From a virus, in the IMG/VR virus record IMGVR_UViG_3300031772_000061, positions 1 through 45,602 of that record: DNA of 45,602 bases; one strand, 5' to 3'. Below, piece after piece: positions 22,714 through 30,157 of this stretch. Below the pieces are notes generated by a model that was not told the origin of the DNA, ran no database searches, and saw only the letters and a list, made by a program, of their open reading frames with translations. Position numbers and translations under genes: made by a program. Position 1 is the stretch's first letter. Every line of letters begins with the position of its first letter.

Positions 22714-22944
22714 ATGTTTGATCTAACCGTTGAGAAATGCAAGTCCTGTATCGTTGGCATTAAGTTTGCCAAGTTTCGTATCAGTGAAATAGAGATGAAA
22801 TTGAATTGTAAGTCCAGGTGTGGACGTAGTAAACAAGAAAAAGGGCTCGATGAACCTGATTTGTTCACGGATTTGAATCGACAGGATAGTCGTTTTGTTC
22901 ATGGTTGGTTTATAAAGCAAGACAGTGACAAAAAGGCTAGTTGA
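22714..22944 (+). CDS. Small Cys-containing protein under the structured leader
   Basis: 76 aa, ATG 8 bp after AAGGAG. C-K-S-C near residues 9-12 and C-K-S-R-C near 32-36 could bind zinc. The rest is charged (R-S-K-Q-E-K-G-L-D-E-P-D-L-F). No family recognised. A well-formed promoter, leader and ribosome site support expression. Confidence 0.6.
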   Translation: MFDLTVEKCKSCIVGIKFAKFRISEIEMKLNCKSRCGRSKQEKGLDEPDLFTDLNRQDSRFVHGWFIKQDSDKKAS

Positions 22945-23075
22945 TCTTATATAGAGTTTAATCGATTGTCCTAGCGATCTGTACGCCGACTTTTTTCATC
23001 CAAGCACAATTTCCTATTGTGCGCTCTCTGTGCGTCAGCACATTCCCTTATTCACATATCATATTTACTTAATTG

Positions 23076-23103
23076 TTGACATAATCTTTTGATGTGATAT
23101 AAT
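23076..23103 (+). promoter_or_regulatory. Strong sigma70 promoter
   Basis: TTGACA (23076-23081), 16 bp, TATAAT (23098-23103), 20 bp before the GTG of the PP-loop remnant. Confidence 0.8.
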
Positions 23104-23123
23104 GTACTGAAAGGCGGAGTACT

Positions 23124-23267
23124 GTGAACATCGTATCTTTTTCTGGTGGTAAAGATTCTACTGCTTTGGTCTATACAATGATGGAGCATAAAGTACCCAT
23201 TGATCTTTTGATCTATTTTGATGGTGTTGGGAGTGGGATCAGAACATTATTTGGATCGAAGATTTAA
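23124..23267 (+). pseudogene. Truncated PAPS-reductase-like PP-loop protein
   Basis: GTG 23124 with AAAGGCGG upstream opens N-I-V-S-F-S-G-G-K-D-S-T-A-L, the PP-loop (S-G-G-K-D-S) of phosphoadenylyl-sulfate reductase and related adenylating enzymes. The frame stops after 47 codons, whereas the family is about 200-250 aa. Following bases can be read as E-F-D-W-A-K-K-L-D-L-V-R before another stop, like a decayed continuation. The rest of the gap to 23471 shows no gene. Probably a broken gene, perhaps once the partner of the radical SAM gene. Confidence 0.7.
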
Positions 23268-23471
23268 GAATTCGATTGGGCAAAAAAACTAGATTTAGTT
23301 AGATTATAATGTGTACAATCTGCCAATCAATTCTGCTTATTTAACGCTGATTAATGTTGCAAACTTATGCACAATCCGTTGTTACTATGTGCTGGTTTTT
23401 TTATGGTTGTTTCTGCACATAGATTTGTTAGGATTTGAATTAGTATAAACCAAGATTAAGGAATTGAAATA

Positions 23472-24455
23472 ATGCCTTATAGTTCTGCTGCTGTCTTACA
23501 TTGCAATTTGCCGATCAGGTTTGATTCTTATAGAGGATCGTGTCCTTTTCAATGCGGCTACTGTTCTGAAAAGATACATGGTAGAAATAACTTCAGACCG
23601 TTTGAATCATTCAAATCATTGGAACAGTGGACTAAAGGTAAACGCAATGCCGATACAAATTGGTGTGATTGGAAGATTCCATTGCATTGGGGTGTACTGT
23701 CCGATCCATTGCCCTTTTGTGATAAGATTACTAGGCGGTCATACAAAGTTTTGTACACGTTTGCAGAGACAGGCTATCCATTTGTCTTAACAACTAAATC
23801 AACTCTGATTATGGATGATGATTATCTTGGCCTGATTGCCAACTGTAATGTCGTTGTTCAAATTAGTATGACTTCTAAATCATTTTCATTAGAGTATGAA
23901 TCTAATGCACCATCTTATCGTAATCGATTTGCCATGCTTTATCATCTGGCACAATATGCTAAAAGGCTCGTGGTACGGTCTCAGCCTTTCGTGGTGGAAT
24001 CGCTAGACGAATTGATAGGTATGATACCCGCATATAGATCAAGTGGTGTATACGCCCTTCTAGTTGGTGGTGTATCATTACGTCGTCCTGTCGGCAGCGT
24101 GACCGAACGAGTTGGTGACTCGTATACTTATCCATCACAGTCTTTAGAGCAACCACTAAAGGTTATCCGTGAGTGTTGCCATGCTAATGACTTGGTGTTC
24201 TTGACTAATGAGTGTAACCTGGAGTCGCTATCAGACTCTATTACTTGTTGTGGTACTGAAGGGCTTGAAGGATTCGATGTCAACAAGTGTAATCTATCGT
24301 ATGAGATTGAGAACTATGTAACACCATCAATGATGATGGCTGGTTCGGCTCAAGTCTTTAGGTCAGGTTGTAGGGATAGTAGGTTTAAGTATCGGACATT
24401 CATTGATGTGCTTAGGCAGTTCAACTCTCAGGGTAATGATGGTCTTGTTAAGTGA
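23472..24455 (+). CDS. Radical SAM protein (SPL-like)
   Basis: 327 aa, ATG with AAGGAA upstream. C-P-F-Q-C-G-Y-C near residues 24-31 is the C-x3-C-x2-C motif that binds a 4Fe-4S cluster and S-adenosylmethionine. H-W-G-V-L-S-D-P-L-P-F and V-L-T-T-K-S follow, as in spore-photoproduct-lyase-like phage radical SAM proteins that often lie beside PAPS-reductase-like genes. The substrate is unknown; modification of nucleic acid is a common suggestion for such phage pairs. Extra Cys in the C-terminal third could hold a second cluster. Confidence 0.75.
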   Translation: MPYSSAAVLHCNLPIRFDSYRGSCPFQCGYCSEKIHGRNNFRPFESFKSLEQWTKGKRNADTNWCDWKIPLHWGVLSDPLPFCDKITRRSYKVLYTFAETGYPFVLTTKSTLIMDDDYLGLIANCNVVVQISMTSKSFSLEYESNAPSYRNRFAMLYHLAQYAKRLVVRSQPFVVESLDELIGMIPAYRSSGVYALLVGGVSLRRPVGSVTERVGDSYTYPSQSLEQPLKVIRECCHANDLVFLTNECNLESLSDSITCCGTEGLEGFDVNKCNLSYEIENYVTPSMMMAGSAQVFRSGCRDSRFKYRTFIDVLRQFNSQGNDGLVK

Positions 24456-24652
24456 TTGTTCATGTTGGGACGGTTTAGTTTTCTTTTTGAAATAGTTTAT
24501 GTTTTATATTTTAAGTTTGTAAAAACTACAAAATGATTTTGAGATGCTATATGTATATATCTCCGTATATAAAATTTTCGTATACAAATCGAATAGAGTA
24601 AAAAGTTTACGAATACAGTTATCAAGATATACAATTTTAGGTGGGGGTCGAG

Positions 24653-24742
24653 ATGAGTCGTTGTGGTAAAGTAACAGGAATACGGAAAGGGTTTTTAGCT
24701 AAAGTTGGCGGAGCCAATAGTATGAAGATGATGCGATATTAA
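24653..24742 (+). pseudogene. 29-aa remnant resembling the N-terminus of the SLOG gene
   Basis: ATG 24653 opens M-S-R-C-G-K-V-T-G-I-R-K-G-F-L-A-K-V-G-G. The 15 bp AATTTTAGGTGGGGG before it (24633-24647) recur exactly before the SLOG gene (25214-25228). The Lys/Gly-rich starts are also similar. This looks like a duplicated 5' region left behind when the element at 24764 was inserted. The gap 24456-24632 is AT-rich with no gene. Confidence 0.45.
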
Positions 24743-24763
24743 AGGAATATGAGGCATTACTTG

Positions 24764-25172
24764 TTGACACACTCCCCATGCCTAAAGGCAGGGGATTCTG
24801 CGATCAACGATAACAGCCATTAAGTTGGTCTTATGTTATCTACTGCAAGAGTTGATGCCCCAACTCGAATCCCCGTTTTCACGAGGACAGGTTCTGTGTT
24901 TCGGTTCTTTAGGTCTAGTTGAAATGCAATGCGGATTTTACCCCTGCTAAAGCAAACACAGAAAGCACTAGACTATTTTTGGAATTGATTTTGCACAGCA
25001 CCCAATGACGTGCTGAAACCTTATACCAATTGTCGAAAGAGCGAATGTCGTCTATAAATAGCGACATATATAATTATAGCACAAAAGTAGTGAAAATGCA
25101 AGGAATAGTTGTGTTGAGGAACAACACAGCAATCTTTCATCCCCATAGCTGAAGCTAGGGGTATTCAGATTG
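24764..25172 (-). mobile_element. Non-autonomous IS200/IS605-like element (MITE)
   Basis: About 409 bp with no protein gene. The left edge TTGACACACTCCCCATGCCT followed by AAAGGCAGGGG is a hairpin known from right ends of IS200/IS605 (TnpB) elements, here in minus orientation. The right edge CCCCATAGCTGAAGCTAGGGG (25141-25161) is a second subterminal hairpin typical of the other end. Paired subterminal hairpins with no transposase suggest a deletion derivative mobilised in trans. The interior near the right end may include part of a guide-RNA scaffold. Confidence 0.65.
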
Positions 25173-25239
25173 AAAGAGAGGTAAAAAAGAATCGAAAGTT
25201 ATTCCGCCCATAGAATTTTAGGTGGGGGAAGGAGGACAT

Positions 25240-26175
25240 ATGGCAAGTCGAAAGTGTGCGGAACGTGGAGTAGTGAGCAAGGGTGGCAAGAGTGGTGGGG
25301 GTAAACAGGGTATGTCTGTTGAAATAGATAATGTGGTGGCAATAGATGATGTTGGTAGTGAAACATATAATTTGTCAATTACACCAAGTGGAATTGATAA
25401 TCTAGCGCCGAAGAAGCAAGTTAGTGGCTTAATATCAAGAATTGTCAGAGGAATTGGCGAGGAAATAACGGCTAGTGAGACACCGGAAGAAAAGGCAGCG
25501 AGAGAGAAGCAAGAGGCGACAAGGTTACGATTAGCCGAGATGCTAAAATCGGCTAATGGGTTATGGAATGGTAGTTCATATAAAGATAAAGACTATCATG
25601 CAAATAAGTATGATAGTGTTGTTGGTGGTGGTACGGGCAATGTTCATTTAAATGATCAGTATGGGGCTGTAATGATGGTAACAGGCAGTCGTGGGTTTGA
25701 CAGTGACGCTAATTATGCAAAGGTATTAGATCTGCTGGAGAATTGGGTTGGCTATCATCAAATTGGTGGCATTGCGTATGTAGTGCATGGTGGTGCTAAG
25801 GGCGCAGACTCGCTGGTGGAAAGAGCTTGTAAGCAACTTGGTATACCGACAAAGATATATGCGGTATCGAGTGATCAGTGGTCAGGTAATATCAATGCTG
25901 GTAAAGAGCGTAATTCTAGTATGTTATGGGATAATTATAATCGAATAACATCAGCAACTGCTTTTTTTAATGGGGAAATAACTCCTGGAACAGGCGATAC
26001 AGTAAAGAAGTTAATCCTTTCGGGCAAGGGTGGAAATATTGTTGGTGTAAGCAGTCCAAAGGTAGAGAAATGGGCTGGGCAGTGGGTACCTGATTACGTA
26101 CGTAAATGGGCGGGTGATCCTGCATTAAAAGGTTTGGAAAAATATGATGATTATGATAAAGAGATTGAGAATTGA
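25240..26175 (+). CDS. SLOG-domain (YspA/DUF2493-like) protein
   Basis: 311 aa from ATG 25240; GTG 25222 would place the GGAGG site inside the gene. Residues 1-25 are Lys/Gly-rich and basic. The SLOG (Rossmann-like, nucleotide-binding) domain spans about 140-260: M-V-T-G-S-R-G-F-D near 145-153, V-V-H-G-G-A-K-G-A-D-S-L-V-E-R-A near 180-195, then N-A-G-K-E-R-N near 220-226. SLOG proteins bind nucleotide-derived ligands, and some act in anti-phage signalling. Length is about twice that of a plain YspA protein owing to the N- and C-terminal parts. Convergent with the replication operon. Confidence 0.8.
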   Translation: MASRKCAERGVVSKGGKSGGGKQGMSVEIDNVVAIDDVGSETYNLSITPSGIDNLAPKKQVSGLISRIVRGIGEEITASETPEEKAAREKQEATRLRLAEMLKSANGLWNGSSYKDKDYHANKYDSVVGGGTGNVHLNDQYGAVMMVTGSRGFDSDANYAKVLDLLENWVGYHQIGGIAYVVHGGAKGADSLVERACKQLGIPTKIYAVSSDQWSGNINAGKERNSSMLWDNYNRITSATAFFNGEITPGTGDTVKKLILSGKGGNIVGVSSPKVEKWAGQWVPDYVRKWAGDPALKGLEKYDDYDKEIEN

Positions 26176-26186
26176 AAAAATTGAAA

Positions 26187-26227
26187 TAACCAATAGTCTT
26201 ATTATATTTTTTAAGGCTATTGGTTAA
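26187..26227 (+). terminator. Hairpin after the SLOG gene
   Basis: AACCAATAG pairs with CTATTGGTT across a T-rich loop. There is no long T tract after it, so termination is only possible. Confidence 0.4.
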
Positions 26228-26289
26228 TTGATGAAACTCAGTATTTGAACAGTTTCAAACTGTGTTTGATCATATTCAAACTGATCAAA
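26228..26289. repeat. Palindromic repeat R7
   Basis: 26254-26289 is identical over 36 bp to 13465-13500. It also carries TGATGAAACTCAGTATTTGA as in the extensions of R2 and R6. Lies between convergent genes, 10 kb from the main cluster. Confidence 0.9.
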
Positions 26290-26295
26290 TGCAGA

Positions 26296-26586
26296 TTAGT
26301 TTTCAATTCGTTCTAGCATTCTACTTAAAATGCATTGAAGCTCGACTAGACGCTCAGAATGCTTATCGAGAGCATAATATAATTCAGAGTGTTCACCCCG
26401 CTGGATTGCATCAGCGTGTATTTTTCTTTCCTCTGAGGATTGAGTCTCTGGAATTAGGAGAATATTAATTTTTCCTTTAAGATTTTCCGCTATTTCAACA
26501 CATCCAGATAATTTTGCTTCTACCATATCCATTTTAGATATAATTAAGCTAGGTTCGATATTATCAATCATTTTGTTATCGTTCAT
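26296..26586 (-). CDS. Hypothetical helical protein, end of replication operon
   Basis: 96 aa. Mostly helical (V-E-A-K-L-S-G-C-V-E-I-A-E-N-L-K-G-K; A-L-D-K-H-S-E-R-L-V-E-L-Q). No known domain. ATG lies 2 bp after the RusA-like gene. Confidence 0.6.
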   Translation of the reverse strand: MNDNKMIDNIEPSLIISKMDMVEAKLSGCVEIAENLKGKINILLIPETQSSEERKIHADAIQRGEHSELYYALDKHSERLVELQCILSRMLERIEN

Positions 26587-26588
26587 AA

Positions 26589-26990
26589 TTAGACGTATTT
26601 AAGTATTGTAAGAATATCACTAAAGACTTGAGAGATATATATCTCAACTCGTTGATCGGTCACATCGCATAATTCCCAATCGGTAATAGTGGAATTCCAA
26701 CAATCATCTAATTGGATAGCTTTTTTTACTGCATCTTCAATCGGATTAAGCATATTGGAACTATCCCCATTATGATCTTTCTTAAAGACTTTTACCATGA
26801 GCCATAACTTTTTTCGCTCTGGCCTCCAGTTTACCCGGTTTATTTCCGCTTTAACCAGGAACTCAACCTCATCCTGACATTTTATATGTTCGTCAGTTTT
26901 ATAACTACGTATTTGGCCATTTTTAGTAGATATCTTTCTAGCTCGATTCTTAGATAGATTCCAATTTAATGGAATACTAATTTTAATCAT
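26589..26990 (-). CDS. rusA: RusA-like Holliday junction resolvase
   Basis: 133 aa. RusA enzymes cut branched DNA as dimers using Asp residues. The core N-G-D-S-S-N-M-L-N-P-I-E-D-A-V-K-K-A near residues 74-91 and the following L-D-D-C near 94-97 match the family pattern (G-D-x-x-N ... D-A-L ... D-D). Basic N-terminus, C-terminal V-E-I-Y-I strand. Overlaps the start of the next gene by 4 bp. Confidence 0.8.
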   Translation of the reverse strand: MIKISIPLNWNLSKNRARKISTKNGQIRSYKTDEHIKCQDEVEFLVKAEINRVNWRPERKKLWLMVKVFKKDHNGDSSNMLNPIEDAVKKAIQLDDCWNSTITDWELCDVTDQRVEIYISQVFSDILTILKYV

Positions 26991-27214
26991 ATTCTCCTCG
27001 CATTAAAATCTTTTTTGATAATTAGTTTAGGTTTCGCTGTTATCAGTTCAGTCCGTTGTTTTTTTCTGGCATATGTAGAATAGTTTTTGCACCAATCCCC
27101 GACCTTAAATTCATTTGTTCCCGATGGATTCTGGTGTGAGCAATTCCTACAATCTGCTCTGCCATAAATTGCTACAGAATTAAAATTCTTGCATTTGCCG
27201 AATGCGTTATACAT
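26987..27214 (-). CDS. Cys-rich putative zinc-binding protein
   Basis: 75 aa. Cys at about 8, 22, 25 and 42 (G-K-C-K-N; A-D-C-R-N-C-S; D-W-C-K-N-Y), a zinc-finger-like set seen in small phage replication-region proteins. Basic C-terminus. Overlaps neighbours by 4 and 8 bp. Confidence 0.6.
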   Translation of the reverse strand: MYNAFGKCKNFNSVAIYGRADCRNCSHQNPSGTNEFKVGDWCKNYSTYARKKQRTELITAKPKLIIKKDFNARRI

Positions 27215-27629
27215 TTTTTTTCACCTTATTATCGAACAGATCAAATCTGTTCCTCATAAGATTGTCGGTAAAACCTTTTCTATGCTCAGCTCTTTCTTTA
27301 TCCATCATGGCTTCACTTGCCAATCTTAGTTTTAATTCACCGAAAAATCCTGCATATAACACGTAACTTTCTGCATTGAAAACAAGTAAATCCTCCTGAC
27401 AACAACCCGCACGTAAATCCAGCAGGGAATGTTGAAGTACCAAAAATAGATCATGTGACTCACTTACTTTTGCATCAATATTCAGATTATTCCCTCTATA
27501 CCGTAGTCTATCCATACATAGTTTTATTAATCGCATCAAATCTTCATCTGCAACATCTTCGAGATCAAGCAACGCAGCGCCGATTTTATAAAAAGCTAAT
27601 TCATATTTATCCAACTTTTCTCCTCTCAA
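27207..27629 (-). CDS. Hypothetical protein
   Basis: 140 aa, ATG with GAGAGGAGA upstream. Almost all helical, acidic then basic at the end (D-N-K-V-K-K-N-V). No domain recognised. The 134 bp before it hold a TTGACA without a good -10. Confidence 0.55.
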   Translation of the reverse strand: MRGEKLDKYELAFYKIGAALLDLEDVADEDLMRLIKLCMDRLRYRGNNLNIDAKVSESHDLFLVLQHSLLDLRAGCCQEDLLVFNAESYVLYAGFFGELKLRLASEAMMDKERAEHRKGFTDNLMRNRFDLFDNKVKKNV

Positions 27630-27763
27630 TCAGCTAATTTTCCGATTCTGTCAAACATTTTGGCGACAAGAGTCAGTCGTCACTAAATGCTTTTTGACTT
27701 TTCTAATGTCTATTCTTGACATAGATTAAACCTCCTTTGTCTCTTTAATAAGATTATAAGCGA

Positions 27764-28177
27764 TCACCAGGCATCCTTCTCTCCGACTTTCGCTATCACT
27801 TCCTTCAGCGTTGCTGATAGCAAATAATAAGTCTTATCAACACAACACGAAAATCCCTCCTCATTCTTTATTAGCCTCTTGGTGATAAATGCCAATAATG
27901 GCAGCGAAAGAAAGAACGCAAAAACGTCATTATTTATCTTTATTCCATCTTTATCCTTTAGCACCTGACAGGCATCGAGAATAACATTCATCATCTTGTG
28001 GCAAACTTCGCTCAACAAGTATCCATAGTCACTTGCTATCGCGAAAAGCTTTTGATATTCGGGATCTTTCCTCCTTGCGTCCTCGATTCCTGCCATGAAT
28101 CCTTCAAGAAGGTCCTTCATACACTTTTCGGGGGCTTCTACATCTTCTATCATCATATCTTTTGACTCACCCACCAT
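27764..28177 (-). CDS. Hypothetical protein
   Basis: 137 aa. Helical, with a hydrophobic stretch F-A-F-F-L-S-L-P-L-L-A-F near residues 88-99 that could be a buried helix. The start overlaps the end of the preceding gene. No family recognised. Confidence 0.55.
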   Translation of the reverse strand: MVGESKDMMIEDVEAPEKCMKDLLEGFMAGIEDARRKDPEYQKLFAIASDYGYLLSEVCHKMMNVILDACQVLKDKDGIKINNDVFAFFLSLPLLAFITKRLIKNEEGFSCCVDKTYYLLSATLKEVIAKVGEKDAW

Positions 28178-28359
28178 ATCGAGTTCCTTTCTATATATTC
28201 AGTTCTCATTCTATCTTCCTTTTTGACATTCTCTAGTGCCATATTAACTATTTCTTTTGGAGTCATCTGTGGCTCAGTCTCAGGTCTTATCTTTTCATAT
28301 TCTCTATGTACATCACCTGCGGTTAATAATAAGCCTAAATTGGAAGGTTTGCCATTCAC
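28153..28359 (-). CDS. Hypothetical protein, possibly missing its N-terminus
   Basis: 68 aa from GTG 28359, no clear ribosome site. The same frame stays open about 25 codons further upstream without a standard start and reads like protein (F-Y-E-A-L-R-D-L-H-K-F-S-W). A nearby ATG with a short frame (M-I-R-N-L-L-R-G-T-A) is shifted by one base, so a frameshift may have cut the gene. Confidence 0.4.
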   Translation of the reverse strand: MNGKPSNLGLLLTAGDVHREYEKIRPETEPQMTPKEIVNMALENVKKEDRMRTEYIERNSIWWVSQKI

Positions 28360-28465
28360 AACACGCCAAGAAAATTTATGCAGATCACGCAGTGCCTCGT
28401 AAAAGATTCCTAATCATATGCACACCTCTTTTCTAACGTTGATATTTTTCATGCCATACCTCATA

Positions 28466-29197
28466 TCATCTATTGCTTTCATAAAATGCTCTTGCAAACC
28501 CTGACGGTGTTATTGATCTTATTTCATTTTGTACTTTATGCCCGCCGCAAGTAATATCCTGTATTGATGGAATTTTGCTTTTACGCAGCGAATATCTTTT
28601 CTTCGCTCTGATATAAACATTATAAGCATCTGGACGATCTTCATAATTAAGATACACTCGCTGCGGAACATTGAATTTTCCCCATAATGCAGTTCTCTTT
28701 GACCAATTTTCATCACCATCAAACCACCAGGGTTCAAAAGTATATACGGGTTTTCCAAGAAATTTGGAGAGTAATCCTACTGGATTCTCTAAAGCCCAAA
28801 AAACAAGAGTCTCTTGACACTGAAATATTATTCTTATACAGGCATTTACTGGATTCATTCCCTCAATAAAGTTTCTTGGTTTAACTTTTGGATTATTGTT
28901 ATGTGCGTTTCTAGCTTGACTAAACATCTGACATGGCGGCGCTGAGAGTATTCCATATACACCTTTAGGCGGGATGTAAGTAGTAACATCATACATAGGA
29001 AGCGTTATATTTCTAACATCATAGCCCGCCTCAAGATATGGTTTTGACCAAGTGCCAGTTCCGCCACACAGATCAAGAATGATTTTGCTTATTACTATAT
29101 CTCCTATTAGCAACGGCTTATAGCCATAGCCATAGCCATCGCCATCACCATTTACTTTTCGATTCTCCATAATTTTTCGGCAAGGGGACACCTGCAT
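28466..29197 (-). CDS. DNA cytosine methyltransferase-like protein
   Basis: Up to 243 aa from ATG 29197; ATG about 29170 (M-E-N-R-K-V) is an alternative because the longer start lies in a mobile-element-type hairpin. D-L-C-G-G-T-G-T-W near residues 42-50 is the SAM-binding motif, S-A-P-P-C-Q-M-F near 85-92 the catalytic P-C motif, and W-A-L-E-N-P-V-G near 133-140 matches the E-N-V motif. It probably methylates cytosine to avoid host restriction. Residues about 16-26 come from a hexanucleotide repeat (G-D-G-D-G-Y-G-Y-G-Y). Shorter than classic m5C enzymes, which have a larger target domain. Confidence 0.75.
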   Translation of the reverse strand: MQVSPCRKIMENRKVNGDGDGYGYGYKPLLIGDIVISKIILDLCGGTGTWSKPYLEAGYDVRNITLPMYDVTTYIPPKGVYGILSAPPCQMFSQARNAHNNNPKVKPRNFIEGMNPVNACIRIIFQCQETLVFWALENPVGLLSKFLGKPVYTFEPWWFDGDENWSKRTALWGKFNVPQRVYLNYEDRPDAYNVYIRAKKRYSLRKSKIPSIQDITCGGHKVQNEIRSITPSGFARAFYESNR

Positions 29198-29230
29198 TCA
29201 TGCGGGTGGTGAATTGCCTCTCCTTTTTTT
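29176..29230. repeat. IS605-type hairpin, copy 1
   Basis: CGGCAAGGGGACACCTGCAT ... ATGCGGGTGGTGAATTGCC: outer GGCAA/TTGCC arms around a GCAT/ATGC hairpin. It matches 29424-29478 in form and has the shape of IS200/IS605 subterminal hairpins. Confidence 0.6.
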
Positions 29231-29430
29231 CATTGACTCAGCATTAGATCAACATATTCCTGATGTTTCTTTTGTATGGCGATCATACTTTCTTCTAAAA
29301 TTTGCCACGTTTCTTCATCAATAATGCCTTCCAATATTTGTATAGCTTTGCTTATATAATCTTCACCCATTCTTAAATGAATTCTATTTATCTGATTATC
29401 TTTAGATAAACTCATCTCTTGTTTCGGCAA
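29230..29430 (-). CDS. Small hypothetical protein between two hairpins
   Basis: 66 aa from TTG 29430, or 61 aa from the ATG 15 bp on (29415), after CAAGAG. Helical and charged (I-S-K-A-I-Q-I-L-E-G-I-I-D-E-E-T-W-Q-I-L-E-E). Flanked by the two IS605-type hairpins, so its leader is hairpin-derived. No known domain. Confidence 0.5.
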   Translation of the reverse strand: MPKQEMSLSKDNQINRIHLRMGEDYISKAIQILEGIIDEETWQILEESMIAIQKKHQEYVDLMLSQ

Positions 29431-29773
29431 GGATACCCCCGCATTTATGCGTGGGGAGGAATTGCCTTCTCCTTTTTAATATTAAATGTTAAGAGGTAGT
29501 TTTTACAGAACTACCAAACTGTATGGGCTTACGCCCCTTGTTAAACGACCCTTCGCTGCTGACTATCGGATTGGTTATCAGTTAGGGCGGCGCTAATAAC
29601 ATCCTTCGGCCTACCACGACCAGATAATTCAGTTGTCTTCGAACGACCACATTGCATTTAATTAACGGCTAGTGATCTTGACTAAGCTAGTCTCCTGTTT
29701 AACCTGCAATTTCGCCAGCGGTTGTACTGGTTACTTTGTGCAAGCCCCTGCCTTTAGGCATGGGGTAGTTGAC
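29424..29773 (+). mobile_element. IS200/IS605-like remnant with a TnpB guide-RNA-like 3' end
   Basis: Starts with a GGCAA/TTGCC hairpin (29426-29465) and ends with CAAGCCCCTGCCTTTAGGCA then TGGGGTAGTTGAC (29741-29773), a hairpin and TTGAC end that I know from right ends of TnpB-type elements. In between are several pairable arms (TAACC...GGTTA about 29699-29733; GGCTAGT...ACTAAGCTAGTC about 29667-29692). No tnpA or tnpB frame is present. In active elements the RNA made from this end runs into flanking DNA, which then acts as guide; here that flank begins at 29774. Confidence 0.55.
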
Positions 29774-29797
29774 CATCTATCCAAACGTACATTTTCA

Positions 29798-30157
29798 TTA
29801 TTTAAGCACCCCACTTCCAGAACACCATTTGCAATTCTTATCAGTTCTCTTTATAAATCTATCATTATACTCCCAATAAACACAAGGACATTGGATCGGA
29901 TATTCGGCACATCCACCCTTATAACTTTTTGCACTCGAAAAGCCATATATCCAGTGTGTCCAGAAACCCTTTGAGAACGTAAACATACAATGTGAGCGTG
30001 GATTAGGTTTTAACTCATAAGGATTATCCTCTAGTTTAAATCCCTTCATGCAGTCATTCCAACCACGCTTATAAGCACCAAGCATATTTTTACTTAAAAT
30101 TAACATTTCATCTCCCGAAGAATATCGGACATTCTTTCCTCTTTCAAAATGGTACAC
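29798..30157 (-). CDS. Hypothetical protein with C-terminal Cys motifs
   Basis: 119 aa. Cys at about 57, 83, 90 and 92, then C-K-W-C-S-G-S-G near 109-116, which resembles one DnaJ-type zinc knuckle (C-x-x-C-x-G-x-G). N-terminal half helical with Trp and Arg. Overlaps the previous gene by 14 bp. Confidence 0.55.
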   Translation of the reverse strand: MYHFERGKNVRYSSGDEMLILSKNMLGAYKRGWNDCMKGFKLEDNPYELKPNPRSHCMFTFSKGFWTHWIYGFSSAKSYKGGCAEYPIQCPCVYWEYNDRFIKRTDKNCKWCSGSGVLK

